Below are positions 1 to 8,614 of a stretch of 64,000 nucleotides of DNA, piece after piece. The DNA is from Selenomonadaceae bacterium. GTDB taxonomy: Bacteria; Bacillota; Negativicutes; Selenomonadales; Selenomonadaceae. The position numbers were made by a program, and so were the translations under genes. How positions within the stretch are numbered: position 1 is the stretch's first letter; the number at the start of each line of letters is the position of its first letter. Where the stretch lies: NCBI GenBank assembly GCA_017518105.1, contig JAFWWC010000026.1:1-64000 (forward strand), read 5' to 3'. The notes under the pieces were generated by a model that saw only the letters and a list, made by a program, of their open reading frames with translations, was not told the DNA's origin and searched no databases.

Positions 1-75
1 GAGCAACTGCAGAAGGAACTATTCAAGATGTACAAGAGCTTGCGAGACTTCGACGAGTTCTATCAATCACTTTGA
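1..75 (+). CDS. C-terminal end of an unidentified protein (partial)
   Basis: An open frame enters from the left edge and stops at TGA 73-75. The 24 visible residues are charged and aromatic and end in DEFYQSL. No family can be assigned. It is co-directional with the J-like/zinc-ribbon gene and its stop lies 20 bases before the preferred TTG start of that gene, so it is probably the upstream member of the same operon. Confidence 0.5.
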   Translation, partial: EQLQKELFKMYKSLRDFDEFYQSL

Positions 76-95
76 ATTTTCGAGGAGGGTTGAAT

Positions 96-3000
96 TTGGC
101 GAAACGAAATATTTTTGAGATGCTCGGCTTGGAATTTGATCCTCCCGACAACGTGAAGAAAATCCGCGCCGCCTATGACGCGTGGAAGAAACGCCTGACG
201 ACCGAGCAGAATACGAGCGTAGACCCGGCACGCCTAGCAAAGATTCGCGAGGAACTGGAACTGCAAATGGACGGCTATATAGCCCGCGTCCTAGAAAATC
301 CGATACTGCGACAGGCGGAGGCGGACAAGCTCAAGCAACAGCGCGTCGAGGCATTGCGGCTGTACATTGACATTCAGCGCGGCGAAACTCAAGGGACGTT
401 GCAAGTTAATCAGTCGCAGATTCGGCAGGTGCGCGACAAGCTAAAACTCAGCCCCGCGACAATCGAGGCGACGTACAAGGAACAGGGCTTTGAGATTAAA
501 CCCGCCAAGACCGCGCAAACAATCCTAGCGATGCTGAACAACTTCTTCCTTGCCGACGCGGTACTTGAGGAGCTTAGAAGAAATTTCTCGACGTTCCAGC
601 GTGTGCCCGACGAAAAAAATTTCCCGTGGTCAGCGGACGTTCACGACCTCTACGAGCTGGCGTTTTTTCTGGAGAATAAATCGGAGCCTTCGCCGGATTT
701 CTATCGCCGCCGTTCGACTGACGACCTTAAAGAGATTTTCCGAGACGCCGCTAAAAAGTTCTCCGCGCCTATCCCGCAATGGCAATCGATAAAAGCCCTG
801 CTCAATCTGGCGCAAACGCAGGTCTTCAACACCGACGACAACCGCTTCAAGTACGACCACTCGTTGAAGATTGAGACGCTAGCCGATTTCTTTAGCAAGA
901 TAAAGACTGCGCCCGACCTGTTCAAACGCGACAAATATTTTGCGGACAACTGCATTAATCGGATTCGGCGCACCTTCCCGAACTTCCTGACTTACGAATT
1001 GAGCGTTGCCCTCTACAACAAGGCGGCGGGGCTTCTGCGAGACCCTTACGAGGCTACTAACGACGCGGGCGAGAATTCTTTCTGCGTGACGTGCACGAAC
1101 TGCGGAGCCTTTGAAAGTTTTCGGACTCGTGAGGAGGCGGAGCGGGCGCGTTGCAAAGTCTGCGGGGCAAGTTTTTTCGTCGAGTGTCCGAAATGCGGCA
1201 AGAAGATTCCCGCGACCGCCGAGCATTGTACCGCGTGCGATTTCTCTTTGGCGGAGCTTAGGAAGTTCCCAAACTACATTGCCGAGGCGAACTCAATGCT
1301 TGACCTCGTCGAACAGGCACGCAACGCCGATGAAGACGTTCACTTAGTCACGGCGGAGATTATAAAGCTCCTAGCCAAAGCCAAGCTCCTCAAGCCCGAA
1401 TCAAACGACATAAAGCTAATCGAGTGGCGGATAAACAAAGTCGCCAACGAACTCAAGAAGCGGGAGCTGTTCGCGTGGGCTGATAAGAAGTTGCCGAGCC
1501 TGTCGATTGCGCCCGCCAAAGCCGTAAGCGATTGCGTCGAGATTCTGCGCAAGATACCGAATCACAAGCCCGCGTTGGAAAGGTTGAAACTCATTGCGCC
1601 GAAGAACCCGCCGACTATTGTCGCGACGCTTCGGGAAAATTATTCGTCTGGCTCAATCATCAGCAAAATATCCGTCAAGGCGAAGTCGACGAGTGCCGCC
1701 GCCGTAGAGCCGAATTTGATTTGCAACGTCTCTTGGCAAGCTCCCGCCGACCTAGCCATAACCTACACGCTGATAAAGAAGATAGGCGGCGTGCCGAAGA
1801 CTTATCGCGACGGCGAACCGCTGATTGAAAACACAGACCGGCTTGAGTTCACCGACATTAACGTTAAGCCCGGCGTCCTCTACGGTTATGCAGTCTTCGC
1901 GACGCGGCTTGGGACAATCTCCGCGCCCACGACAACAACCGCCGTCCATTACAGCGACCTCGACGAGAAAAAATTAATCGCTAAGACTGAAGACGGCTTC
2001 TGCAAATTTATCTGGCGGCTCCCGTCTGACACGTGCCAAGGCATAAGGATTTTGCGCAGTGACAATGCGGGCAATAGTGTCGTCGTGGCGGAGTGCGTGG
2101 AGGATTTGTCCTTCGACGATAGGGCGGTTAAAAATCGTATGCAGTATCAGTACCGCCTGCAATGCGTCTATTACGCCGTGGAGGACGCCGCCGCCAATAA
2201 CGAGAAATATTTTTCCCGCCAAAGCGACGAGATTGCGGGCAGGGTTTCGACAATCAACAGGACTTATAAATACAGTCACGGCTTGACGGTGACATTGACG
2301 CCTGAAAAGCCGCCTAAGCTTTTGAAGAACCTAAGCTACACTGTGCGCGGCGGGCGAGCCTTCTTTAAGTGGAAGGCGACGGGCGATTTTGCGATTTGGT
2401 TTAAAGAGGTCGTCAAGGACGCGACGCCTGACGGAAAACTTTTCGGGCTTGATAAGATTGATGAGCTGTTGGGTAGCGGCGTCGTCTATAAGCGGGCGGA
2501 GTGCACTGACGAGGCTTGCGACTTCGCTTTAAGCTCGGATAACGTTAAAGTAGCCGTAATCAGTGCGACGCGGGAGCTTGGGCTTGTCAATGAGATTGTC
2601 ACTTGCGCGAACGTCGAGCCGTGCGAGATTGACGCTACGAAAACTCAAATTGACGCGGGCGGCTTAAAACTCGTTCTTAAGAGCGTGCCCGACAACCTTT
2701 ATCAGATTCATTACAAGGTTAGCACCCGCGACGCCGACGACCTCTACGCGACGATTGAGACTGCTAAGGCGCGGCAGATGAATCGCATAGACGCAACTAA
2801 GTATAAACAGGACGCATTCATATTGCAGCCGCACTTGCCGCAGAAGGAAATTTTTATCACGGTCATTGGCGAATACAAGCTAAGCGATGGGACTTCATCT
2901 TACAGCGAGCCGAGCACGTTGACGCTTGACAATCGCCCGAAGGAAATCATTACGTATTGGCTTGAATGGGGCACGACTCGTGAAATGTTCCCACCCTTCA

Positions 3001-3317
3001 AGAAGGAGATGCACGCTAAGGATTGCAAGCTTATAATCGAGAGCCGCGCTAAGCCGACGCCGAAGATGTATTTATTCTGCCGACGCGATGGACGCATGAA
3101 CATTGAGGCGGAGGATTCTTCGACACGCAAGCTCGGCACGGTTCGCGAATATCCTGAAGGCTACCCCAGCGGGCGGTGCGAAATTCCTTTGCCAAATGAC
3201 ACGTGGAAGGATGTTTCACAGGGTACACTGGTTAAGCTATTGACTTCCAAAGAGGACGAGCGGCGGTTTGAGCTTAAAGCCTCGCGACCCGACAGCTTGA
3301 TTGTCCCGAAGAAGTGA
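96..3317 (+). CDS. Large J-like / zinc-ribbon / fibronectin-like protein, partner of a P-loop GTPase
   Basis: A 1073-residue protein of unknown function. The start is taken as TTG 96, six bases after GGAGGG (84-89); TTG 72 and TTG 90 are in frame but badly placed for that site. Residues about 4-30 resemble the helices of a J domain (NIFEMLGLEFDPP, then AAYDAWKKRL) but lack the HPD triad. A helical region follows to about 330. A cysteine cluster at about 331-387 has four CxxC pairs (CTNC, CKVC, CPKC, CTAC), typical of tandem zinc ribbons. The C-terminal half has beta-rich stretches resembling fibronectin type III modules. There is no signal peptide or membrane segment, so it should be cytoplasmic. 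The GTPase gene follows 15 bases downstream. A scaffold or regulator role for the GTPase is inference. Confidence 0.72.
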   Translation: MAKRNIFEMLGLEFDPPDNVKKIRAAYDAWKKRLTTEQNTSVDPARLAKIREELELQMDGYIARVLENPILRQAEADKLKQQRVEALRLYIDIQRGETQGTLQVNQSQIRQVRDKLKLSPATIEATYKEQGFEIKPAKTAQTILAMLNNFFLADAVLEELRRNFSTFQRVPDEKNFPWSADVHDLYELAFFLENKSEPSPDFYRRRSTDDLKEIFRDAAKKFSAPIPQWQSIKALLNLAQTQVFNTDDNRFKYDHSLKIETLADFFSKIKTAPDLFKRDKYFADNCINRIRRTFPNFLTYELSVALYNKAAGLLRDPYEATNDAGENSFCVTCTNCGAFESFRTREEAERARCKVCGASFFVECPKCGKKIPATAEHCTACDFSLAELRKFPNYIAEANSMLDLVEQARNADEDVHLVTAEIIKLLAKAKLLKPESNDIKLIEWRINKVANELKKRELFAWADKKLPSLSIAPAKAVSDCVEILRKIPNHKPALERLKLIAPKNPPTIVATLRENYSSGSIISKISVKAKSTSAAAVEPNLICNVSWQAPADLAITYTLIKKIGGVPKTYRDGEPLIENTDRLEFTDINVKPGVLYGYAVFATRLGTISAPTTTTAVHYSDLDEKKLIAKTEDGFCKFIWRLPSDTCQGIRILRSDNAGNSVVVAECVEDLSFDDRAVKNRMQYQYRLQCVYYAVEDAAANNEKYFSRQSDEIAGRVSTINRTYKYSHGLTVTLTPEKPPKLLKNLSYTVRGGRAFFKWKATGDFAIWFKEVVKDATPDGKLFGLDKIDELLGSGVVYKRAECTDEACDFALSSDNVKVAVISATRELGLVNEIVTCANVEPCEIDATKTQIDAGGLKLVLKSVPDNLYQIHYKVSTRDADDLYATIETAKARQMNRIDATKYKQDAFILQPHLPQKEIFITVIGEYKLSDGTSSYSEPSTLTLDNRPKEIITYWLEWGTTREMFPPFKKEMHAKDCKLIIESRAKPTPKMYLFCRRDGRMNIEAEDSSTRKLGTVREYPEGYPSGRCEIPLPNDTWKDVSQGTLVKLLTSKEDERRFELKASRPDSLIVPKK

Positions 3318-3332
3318 GCCGGAGGTTTTTAT

Positions 3333-4487
3333 ATGTCTATGTTCAGCAAGTCAGCGGCGGTTTGTCCGCACTGCCTAAGGGAAATAAATTTAGGCGACAT
3401 GAAGTTTTATTGCGTGCCCGACGAAGACAATCGCCACGAAGTCAAGCTATCGTTCGCCGATAGGTTCAAAGGGCGGCTCCCCGTGTGCAGAAGAAAATAC
3501 TGCAGGAATCACGGCTTGACGATTCGCGAGGCGGCTTGCAAGCATTGCGGAGAACCTCTGCCGCCGCAAATCCTCTTCCATGACAAATTTTTAAGTTTCT
3601 GTGCGGTGGGCGTGAGTGGTGCGGGCAAGTCGAGTTACATGACGACGCTTTTGCACGAGCTGAGGTATTCGGGCTTGCCATGGGTTTTGCAGGCAATGGA
3701 CGTTGAAACTACAAAACGCGCACAACTTAACGAACAATACGTTTACGAGGAGCGGCAATGTTTGAAGGGCACGCAGTCGGGCGTATCACCTAAGCCGCAA
3801 CTTTGGACGATACTCGACAACAGCAAGAAGGGCGATAAGGTTCCGACGTATGCATTGACGATTTACGACGGGGCGGGCGAGGATTGCGAGCGCATCGACT
3901 ACACGCCGCTTGACGCAAAAATTAGTCGTTACCTTTCGGGCGCGAAAATGCTTTTGATAGTCTTCGACCCGCTGTTATTGCCGAGCGTGCGCAGTGAACT
4001 TTCCCGCGAGACTTTGAACGCGTCGATGGCAACCGAACGTCAAACGAGTGCGCCCGCCAATATGGTTAGCATGGTTAATTCTTTGGCGAACTATATCCGC
4101 CGCAACTGCAATATTCCGCCCGGTAAGAGGATTGACCGCCGCGCCGCCGTCGTTCTGACTAAACTTGACGCCTTAGCCGAGATGATTAACGGTTTTGCTT
4201 CCGGCTCGACGATTTTAAAGGAAAGTCCGCACGTTCAAAGTCGAGGCTTCGTTCAGTCCGATAGCGAGATGATTGACTTGGAAATTCGCGATTGGCTCAC
4301 TCGGCAGGGCGAAACGGCTTTCCTCGGCGCGATTGACGCGAATTTTAAAGATGTGCGCGTTTTCGGCGTGTCGAGCTTCGGAAATCCCCCAAATGCCAGA
4401 AAACGCCTTGCCAGAGTCCGTCCACATAGAGTTCTTGACCCGTTGATGTGGTTGCTCGCCTCTGAAGGCGTTATCCCGACGATTTAA
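3333..4487 (+). CDS. Zinc-ribbon P-loop GTPase-like protein
   Basis: A 384-residue protein starting at ATG 3333, six bases after GGAGGT (3321-3326). Its N-terminus carries zinc-ribbon cysteines (C11/C14, C52/C57, C69/C72). A P-loop follows (GVSGAGKS, residues 93-100), then a Walker B/G3-like DGAGED at about 179-184 and a G4-like LTKLD near 276. This motif set fits a TRAFAC-type GTPase. It resembles the so-called double-GTPase families of predicted bacterial conflict systems, but that link is from memory and untested. No membrane segment is evident. It is translated right after the J-like/zinc-ribbon protein; both carry zinc ribbons, suggesting one complex. The last 58 bases are duplicated about 190 bp downstream. 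Confidence 0.75.
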   Translation: MSMFSKSAAVCPHCLREINLGDMKFYCVPDEDNRHEVKLSFADRFKGRLPVCRRKYCRNHGLTIREAACKHCGEPLPPQILFHDKFLSFCAVGVSGAGKSSYMTTLLHELRYSGLPWVLQAMDVETTKRAQLNEQYVYEERQCLKGTQSGVSPKPQLWTILDNSKKGDKVPTYALTIYDGAGEDCERIDYTPLDAKISRYLSGAKMLLIVFDPLLLPSVRSELSRETLNASMATERQTSAPANMVSMVNSLANYIRRNCNIPPGKRIDRRAAVVLTKLDALAEMINGFASGSTILKESPHVQSRGFVQSDSEMIDLEIRDWLTRQGETAFLGAIDANFKDVRVFGVSSFGNPPNARKRLARVRPHRVLDPLMWLLASEGVIPTI

Positions 4488-4772
4488 GGAGTGATTCGCT
4501 TGAAAAAATTTATTTTCGCCCTGCTAGCCGTGATTTTGTTCGCGACGACGACTCAAGCGGCTCAACCTGTGCGAATTGCTCATTTACAAAGCTTAAAACG
4601 AAAATCTGACACAAAATTAAAGTTCTTGACCCGTTGATGTGGTTGCTCGCCTCTGAAGGCGTTATCCCGACGATTTAAGGAGAGTGATTCGCTTGAAAAA
4701 GTTTCTATTCGCCCTGCTAGCCGTGATTTTGTTCGCGGCGACGGCTCAAGCGGCTCAACCTGTGCGAATTGC
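4430..4772 (+). repeat. Direct duplication of a gene junction (4430-4579 and 4621-4772)
   Basis: About 150 bp is present twice, offset 191-193 bp, with only a few substitutions and a 2-base insertion (AG) in the second copy. Each copy holds the last 58 bases of the GTPase gene, the AAGGAG site and the first 26-27 codons of the exported protein gene. The 41 bp between copies is unrelated AT-rich sequence. This looks like a tandem duplication or a collapsed array of the small exported gene. Confidence 0.85.
4500..4637 (+). pseudogene. Truncated copy of the small exported protein gene
   Basis: TTG 4500 follows AAGGAG (4486-4491) by 8 bases and opens a 45-codon frame. It encodes a signal peptide nearly identical to that of the intact gene at 4693 (LAVILFATTTQAAQPVRIA), then diverges after about 27 codons. 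It runs into the duplicated 3' end of the GTPase gene read out of frame and stops at 4635-4637. It could be expressed as an exported peptide, but it is most simply a remnant of the duplication. Confidence 0.65.
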
Positions 4773-5280
4773 CCGCTTGCCAATAATTTTTTTATGCTCC
4801 GTCCCTGATTCGGAGACTTGCGCGGCTCTCGAAACAAAAATCCAACGCGCAATCCATATTCCGCTGAACGGAACACTTAAATTAGCCGATTATTTGCCCG
4901 AAAATCATTCCGCACAGGCTTTGAACGATATTTGGAACGATTTACGCTCGGAAAATAAAAAAGCTAAGCTAGCCGACGCAATCCGACCGCTCGCCAATAA
5001 AATCGACGCTGATATTGTCGTTTGCCCCGTTCTTAGGCAATATGGTCAATATGCGTCTTTTTTTTCGAGTTGGAACGGCGATATTTATATAAATAGCTAT
5101 GCCGAAGCCGAATTGATTGTTTTCGACCGCCGAACCGATATTTTGACTGATAAAAAGGCGTCGCGCATGTATCACGACATTTATACCTTGAGCGGCACCG
5201 CCTCGCACCTCGCTAAGGAGTGTTTTGATAAAATTATCGCCGAAAGTAAGCTCCGCGACCTCATTCGGGCTATCAGATGA
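4693..5280 (+). CDS. Small exported protein of unknown function
   Basis: A 195-residue protein with a clear signal peptide (KKFLFALLAVILF, cleavage after AQA at about residue 20) and no lipobox, so periplasmic or secreted. TTG 4693 is chosen because AAGGAG (4677-4682) lies 10 bases upstream; GTG 4684 is only one base from that site. The mature part has a conserved-looking core (DIVVCPVLRQYGQY, then EAELIVFDRRTD) but I do not recognise a family. It lies directly after the GTPase gene. Its stop abuts the stop of the convergent gene at 5281. Confidence 0.65.
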   Translation: MKKFLFALLAVILFAATAQAAQPVRIARLPIIFLCSVPDSETCAALETKIQRAIHIPLNGTLKLADYLPENHSAQALNDIWNDLRSENKKAKLADAIRPLANKIDADIVVCPVLRQYGQYASFFSSWNGDIYINSYAEAELIVFDRRTDILTDKKASRMYHDIYTLSGTASHLAKECFDKIIAESKLRDLIRAIR

Positions 5281-5595
5281 TTAATCGGCGTCCTCGTTCA
5301 GCGTTTCAAGCAAAAAACTAACCGGACGAAAGCCATCATTGCACGATAACATCGCTGACTTAGGATTTTTCATCCAGCCCGAATAAAAATCCTCCGCGCC
5401 GTGCGATAAAGCCATTACAAACGGCGAAATCGTTTCCCACGCACTTAAACAGAAATTTTCGGGGCGTTCCCAACCGTTTGCGATAAAAATTTCTCCTTCC
5501 GTCATGTCGCAGGCGTTCTCAAGCGGATTTTCATAACGAGCAATCAAATCATCGTAGCGAGCCTTCCGAATCACCGTAATTTTAACTTTCTTCAT
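5281..5595 (-). CDS. TIGR04076-like small protein
   Basis: A 104-residue cytoplasmic protein starting at ATG 5595, nine bases after AAAGGA; an in-frame ATG at 5613 has no site. The pattern KVKITVIRKARYDDL, then a conserved FIANGWERPENFC, AWETISPFVMAL and a C-terminal NDGFRPVSF matches what I remember of TIGR04076, a family without known function. Two conserved cysteines (in the FC and LSCNDG segments) suggest metal or redox chemistry, which is inference. It is convergent with the exported protein gene and isolated from the next minus-strand gene by 231 bp. Confidence 0.65.
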   Translation of the reverse strand: MKKVKITVIRKARYDDLIARYENPLENACDMTEGEIFIANGWERPENFCLSAWETISPFVMALSHGAEDFYSGWMKNPKSAMLSCNDGFRPVSFLLETLNEDAD

Positions 5596-5616
5596 GTCAT
5601 CAAGTCCTTTCATGCT

Positions 5617-5656
5617 AAAAGCAGCCGACCTTCCTTAAGTCGACTGCTTTTTTTTT
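5617..5656 (+). terminator. Rho-independent terminator
   Basis: GCAGCCGAC (5621-5629) pairs with GTCGACTGC (5639-5647), with one mismatch, followed by nine T (5648-5656). On the plus strand it ends transcription coming from the GTPase/exported-protein genes through the convergent gene. On the minus strand it is followed by only TTTT and could weakly end transcription from the M23 gene. The rest of 5657-5826 holds no gene that I can see. Confidence 0.75.
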
Positions 5657-5826
5657 GCTGTTGTTGACGCCCTGCAAGTTTTTTATCGGCGACACTCCTT
5701 GGAGCTGTCCCACTTGAGGCTATCTATATGAATCCGCTGATTTAGCTTCCTTATTTTCAACAAAAACTATATCGGAAGATTAATTCCGTTACTTTAGCCC
5801 CATTTTAGCCCCAAATTAAGATTTAA

Positions 5827-7041
5827 TTAAAGATAATCCCACGGGCTGACCGGTTCTCCGCCTAATCTAACCTCAAAATGGCAGTGAGGACCTGTTGAAT
5901 TGCCCGTCGAGCCGCAATAAGCAATCACATCGCCTTGATTTACCTGCTGACCGACGCCGACCGCTAAACTTTCGTTGTGACCGTATAAAGTTACTATTCC
6001 GCCCCCGTGGTCAATCATAATCGTATTGCCGTAGCCGCCTATCCAGCCCGATTCAATCACTACTCCGCTTGCCGCCGCATGAATTGGAACTCCATAATCC
6101 GCGCCAATGTCTAATCCGCTGTGAAATCTCGCATTTCCGAAGATTGGATGCGTTCGCCAGCCAAATTCAGACGTTATCGGCCCCGAAACAGGCCAAATCA
6201 TTCCGCCGCCGTAATTTTGCATGACATAGCCGCCATTTTCCTCCGGAACGTATTCTACATTGCCAGATTGCCTCCGCGCTTCCATTTCTGCTTGTCTACG
6301 TGCCTCTTCAGCCGCCCGACGCATTTCTTCCTGTTTTTCGTTGATTAATCGTGTCACTTCTGCCGAAGATGCCATCATCTCATCGTATTGGCGATCGTAA
6401 ACGTCTTTATCGTTCTGCATTAGGTCGATTAGTGCCTGTTGCTTGGCGACTTTCTCTAATTTTACCTCCATTGCCTGTTGAGCCTTAGTCGCTAGCTCCT
6501 CTTGTATGCGTTTGTCCGCTTCTAACTGCTTGCCGACCTCTTTTATCTCGTTTTGATAGGCTAAAACGTCCGCGACTAGCTCCGAATCACGAATGACGAC
6601 CCTTTTTAGCAAATCCATGCGCGTTAATAGGTCTGCGAAGTCTTGCGCACCAAATAAAACGTCTAAATAAGAAATTTGCCCGTTGATATAAATATCCCGC
6701 ACGCGATTTTCAAGGACTCCATGCTTTGCGTTAAGTTCGGCTGTCACTTCGGCTAATTTTGCCTCGTTCTCGTCAATGCGATATAAAGTTTCGTCTAATG
6801 CCGCTTGTTTTTCCTCGTAATCGACAGTCGCAACCGCCGCATCCTCGTCCAATTCGCGTTTCAACTCCGATACCGAATCAATTTTCCCTTGAATCAGTTC
6901 CGCCGCCGCCCGCGCACGTTCTGCGGCCTCTTCGTAGCCTGCTTTTTCCTCTTCTAGCTGTTGAATCTCTTCATCATCAGCGAATACCGGCGAATTCATC
7001 ATGAAAATCATCGCCGCCAGCAATATTAGAAACTTTTTCAA
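5827..7041 (-). CDS. EnvC-like coiled-coil protein with C-terminal M23 (LytM) domain
   Basis: A 404-residue exported protein: signal peptide (LILLAAMIFMMNSPVFA), then a long charged coiled coil at about 24-250, a Gly/Tyr-rich linker, and an M23 domain from about residue 280. The metal ligands appear intact (HSGLDIG and HCHFEV), so it may be an active endopeptidase rather than a degenerate activator like E. coli EnvC. Its gene follows ftsX after 3 bases, with its GGAGG site inside the ftsX 3' end. Partners of FtsEX commonly have this coiled-coil plus hydrolase layout, so it is probably the peptidoglycan hydrolase controlled by FtsX at the septum. Confidence 0.9.
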   Translation of the reverse strand: MKKFLILLAAMIFMMNSPVFADDEEIQQLEEEKAGYEEAAERARAAAELIQGKIDSVSELKRELDEDAAVATVDYEEKQAALDETLYRIDENEAKLAEVTAELNAKHGVLENRVRDIYINGQISYLDVLFGAQDFADLLTRMDLLKRVVIRDSELVADVLAYQNEIKEVGKQLEADKRIQEELATKAQQAMEVKLEKVAKQQALIDLMQNDKDVYDRQYDEMMASSAEVTRLINEKQEEMRRAAEEARRQAEMEARRQSGNVEYVPEENGGYVMQNYGGGMIWPVSGPITSEFGWRTHPIFGNARFHSGLDIGADYGVPIHAAASGVVIESGWIGGYGNTIMIDHGGGIVTLYGHNESLAVGVGQQVNQGDVIAYCGSTGNSTGPHCHFEVRLGGEPVSPWDYL

Positions 7042-7044
7042 CTT

Positions 7045-7932
7045 TTAAACCTCCATAAAGCGTTTGAGGGAAATTGTACTGCCTAAAATGCCGATTAGTA
7101 TTCCTGCGGCGATTAATGCGATTGTTACGTAGTGCATAAACGGATATTGCTCGACCATCGGGAAAAATGCTAGCGATTCATAAATTTTCGCGACCATCGC
7201 CGAATAAAAGCTCTGAAGTGCCAATGCACTCACTCCGCCGCCGATTATCCCTAATCCTATGCCTTCTAAGATGAATGGCCACCGAATAAACCAATCAGTT
7301 GCGCCTACGTACTTCATAATCGCTATTTCTTTGCGGCGGGCGAAGACTGTTAGCCGGATTGTGTTTGAAATTATAAAAATCGTAGCGAACAGGAGCAATC
7401 CCATTAATATAAGTCCAAAAAATCTTAACAGATGAGTCAGTTCAAACAGGTTTGCGGCTACGTCTTGCCCGTATTTAACTTCGTCGACGCCGTAAAGGTC
7501 AGAAATTGCCGCCGCAGTCTTTTTTACGTCGTCAGGATTGTTCACAGTGACTAAAAATGCGTTTGGAAGTGGATTTGATTCGCCGAGCGCGTCCAAAATC
7601 TTTTTATTATCGCCAAGTCGCTCCTGTAACTTCTTTAAAGCCTCCTCACGCGGCACAAATTCAACTTTCGAGACGCCTTTAAGGTCTTTAGTCATGCGTT
7701 CAATCTCATTTCGACCTTGTTCGGGCAAATTGTCGTTAATGTAGACGGAAATTTGCACTTGGCTTTCAAGAGACGCCGCCATTTTGTTAATATTCATGAC
7801 GAGAATCAAAAAAACGCCCAAAACGAACAAAGAGACTGCGACAGTCCCGATTGAGGCGAAAGTCATCCATCTTTTGCGGAACATCGACAAAATCACTTCG
7901 CGGAAATAGTATTCGATAGTTTGAATCTTCAT
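7045..7932 (-). CDS. ftsX: Cell-division ABC permease FtsX
   Basis: 295 residues with FtsX topology: an N-terminal cytoplasmic stretch (YYFREVILSMFRKRW), TM1 at about 25-50, a periplasmic domain at about 55-165 and three further TM segments to the C-terminus, with the FtsX/MacB-like NTIRLTVFARRKEIAIMKYVGAT between them. It normally works with the ATPase FtsE to activate a periplasmic hydrolase, here most likely the M23 protein encoded next. No ftsE lies directly upstream, where it usually is; the gene has its own promoter and a GAGGAGT site (complement of 7939-7945). Confidence 0.95.
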   Translation of the reverse strand: MKIQTIEYYFREVILSMFRKRWMTFASIGTVAVSLFVLGVFLILVMNINKMAASLESQVQISVYINDNLPEQGRNEIERMTKDLKGVSKVEFVPREEALKKLQERLGDNKKILDALGESNPLPNAFLVTVNNPDDVKKTAAAISDLYGVDEVKYGQDVAANLFELTHLLRFFGLILMGLLLFATIFIISNTIRLTVFARRKEIAIMKYVGATDWFIRWPFILEGIGLGIIGGGVSALALQSFYSAMVAKIYESLAFFPMVEQYPFMHYVTIALIAAGILIGILGSTISLKRFMEV

Positions 7933-7952
7933 TTGACCACTCCTCGCGGTAA

Positions 7953-7958
7953 ATTATA
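7953..7958 (-). promoter_or_regulatory. Extended -10 promoter of ftsX
   Basis: On the minus strand TGCTATAAT forms a perfect extended -10 about 20 bases before the ftsX ATG, with an A/T-rich stretch upstream but no good -35. It supports independent transcription of ftsX and the M23 gene. Confidence 0.6.
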
Positions 7959-8004
7959 GCACGAAAAAAATTTTTGGCATGAAAAGTTGCGGGATAGGCA
8001 ATTT

Positions 8005-8035
8005 TAAAAGCTCCCTCCGAAGTGGAAGGAGCCTG
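8005..8035 (-). terminator. Terminator after korC
   Basis: On the minus strand GGCTCCTTCC pairs with GGAGGGAGC around a short ACTTC loop and is followed by TTTT. It lies 18 bases after the korC stop and before the ftsX promoter, ending the long minus-strand operon. Confidence 0.7.
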
Positions 8036-8052
8036 TTTGTTGCTTAGAAATT

Positions 8053-8574
8053 TTACACGGCGTCGAAGCCCAGTTGCAAGGCGGTCATGTTTTGTTCGAC
8101 GGTGTGAGGCGGCACGCGAGTCGCCACGGATTTTTTTATCGTCTCGAAGTCAACGAGCTTTGTGACTTTGACAATCACGCCGAGCGCGACGATATTGGCG
8201 AACAGAGCCTTGCCGAGCTTTTCGACAGCGAGCTTTGTTATCGGCACGCGGATAATATTTTTGAAGTCGGGCGAGTTCGGAACTAAATCATCGTCGAGAA
8301 TCAAAACGCCGTCGGGATTGAGGTCGTGGAAGTACTTATCCGCCGCCTTCTGCGTCATTGCTAACACAAAATCGGGCGTCTTAACGTGCGGATGATAAAT
8401 CCTTTCGTCGTCGATGATGACTTCGGATTTGGACGCGCCGCCGCGAGCCTCCGGGCCGTAGCTTTGCGATTGAACTGCTTGCTTGCCTTCGGAGACTGCC
8501 GCCTCCGCTAAGATAATCGCCGCAGTGATGACGCCTTGCCCGCCGCTACCAGACAATCTAAGTTGTTTTCTCAT
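8053..8574 (-). CDS. korC: 2-oxoacid:ferredoxin oxidoreductase gamma subunit
   Basis: 173 residues of the pyruvate/2-oxoacid:ferredoxin oxidoreductase gamma domain. It begins with the family signature (GSGGQGVITAA, then YGPEARGGASKSEV). Together with KorA, KorB and KorD it forms a four-subunit enzyme that oxidatively decarboxylates a 2-oxoacid, probably 2-oxoglutarate, and reduces ferredoxin. It is the last gene of the operon. It is separated from korB by 103 bp that holds dispersed repeat copy A, whereas the other kor genes overlap. Its ribosome site AGAGGG lies at the edge of that repeat region. Confidence 0.9.
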   Translation of the reverse strand: MRKQLRLSGSGGQGVITAAIILAEAAVSEGKQAVQSQSYGPEARGGASKSEVIIDDERIYHPHVKTPDFVLAMTQKAADKYFHDLNPDGVLILDDDLVPNSPDFKNIIRVPITKLAVEKLGKALFANIVALGVIVKVTKLVDFETIKKSVATRVPPHTVEQNMTALQLGFDAV

Positions 8575-8614
8575 ATTAAAGCCCTCTCAAAAGTTTGAAC
8601 GTATTATTAACTTT

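Noticed and set aside
5790..5815. TTTAGCCCC repeated twice, resembling the 3' end of integrase genes next to att sites.
   Set aside because: Only 9 bp twice, and no integrase coding sequence or matching att copy is visible in the window.
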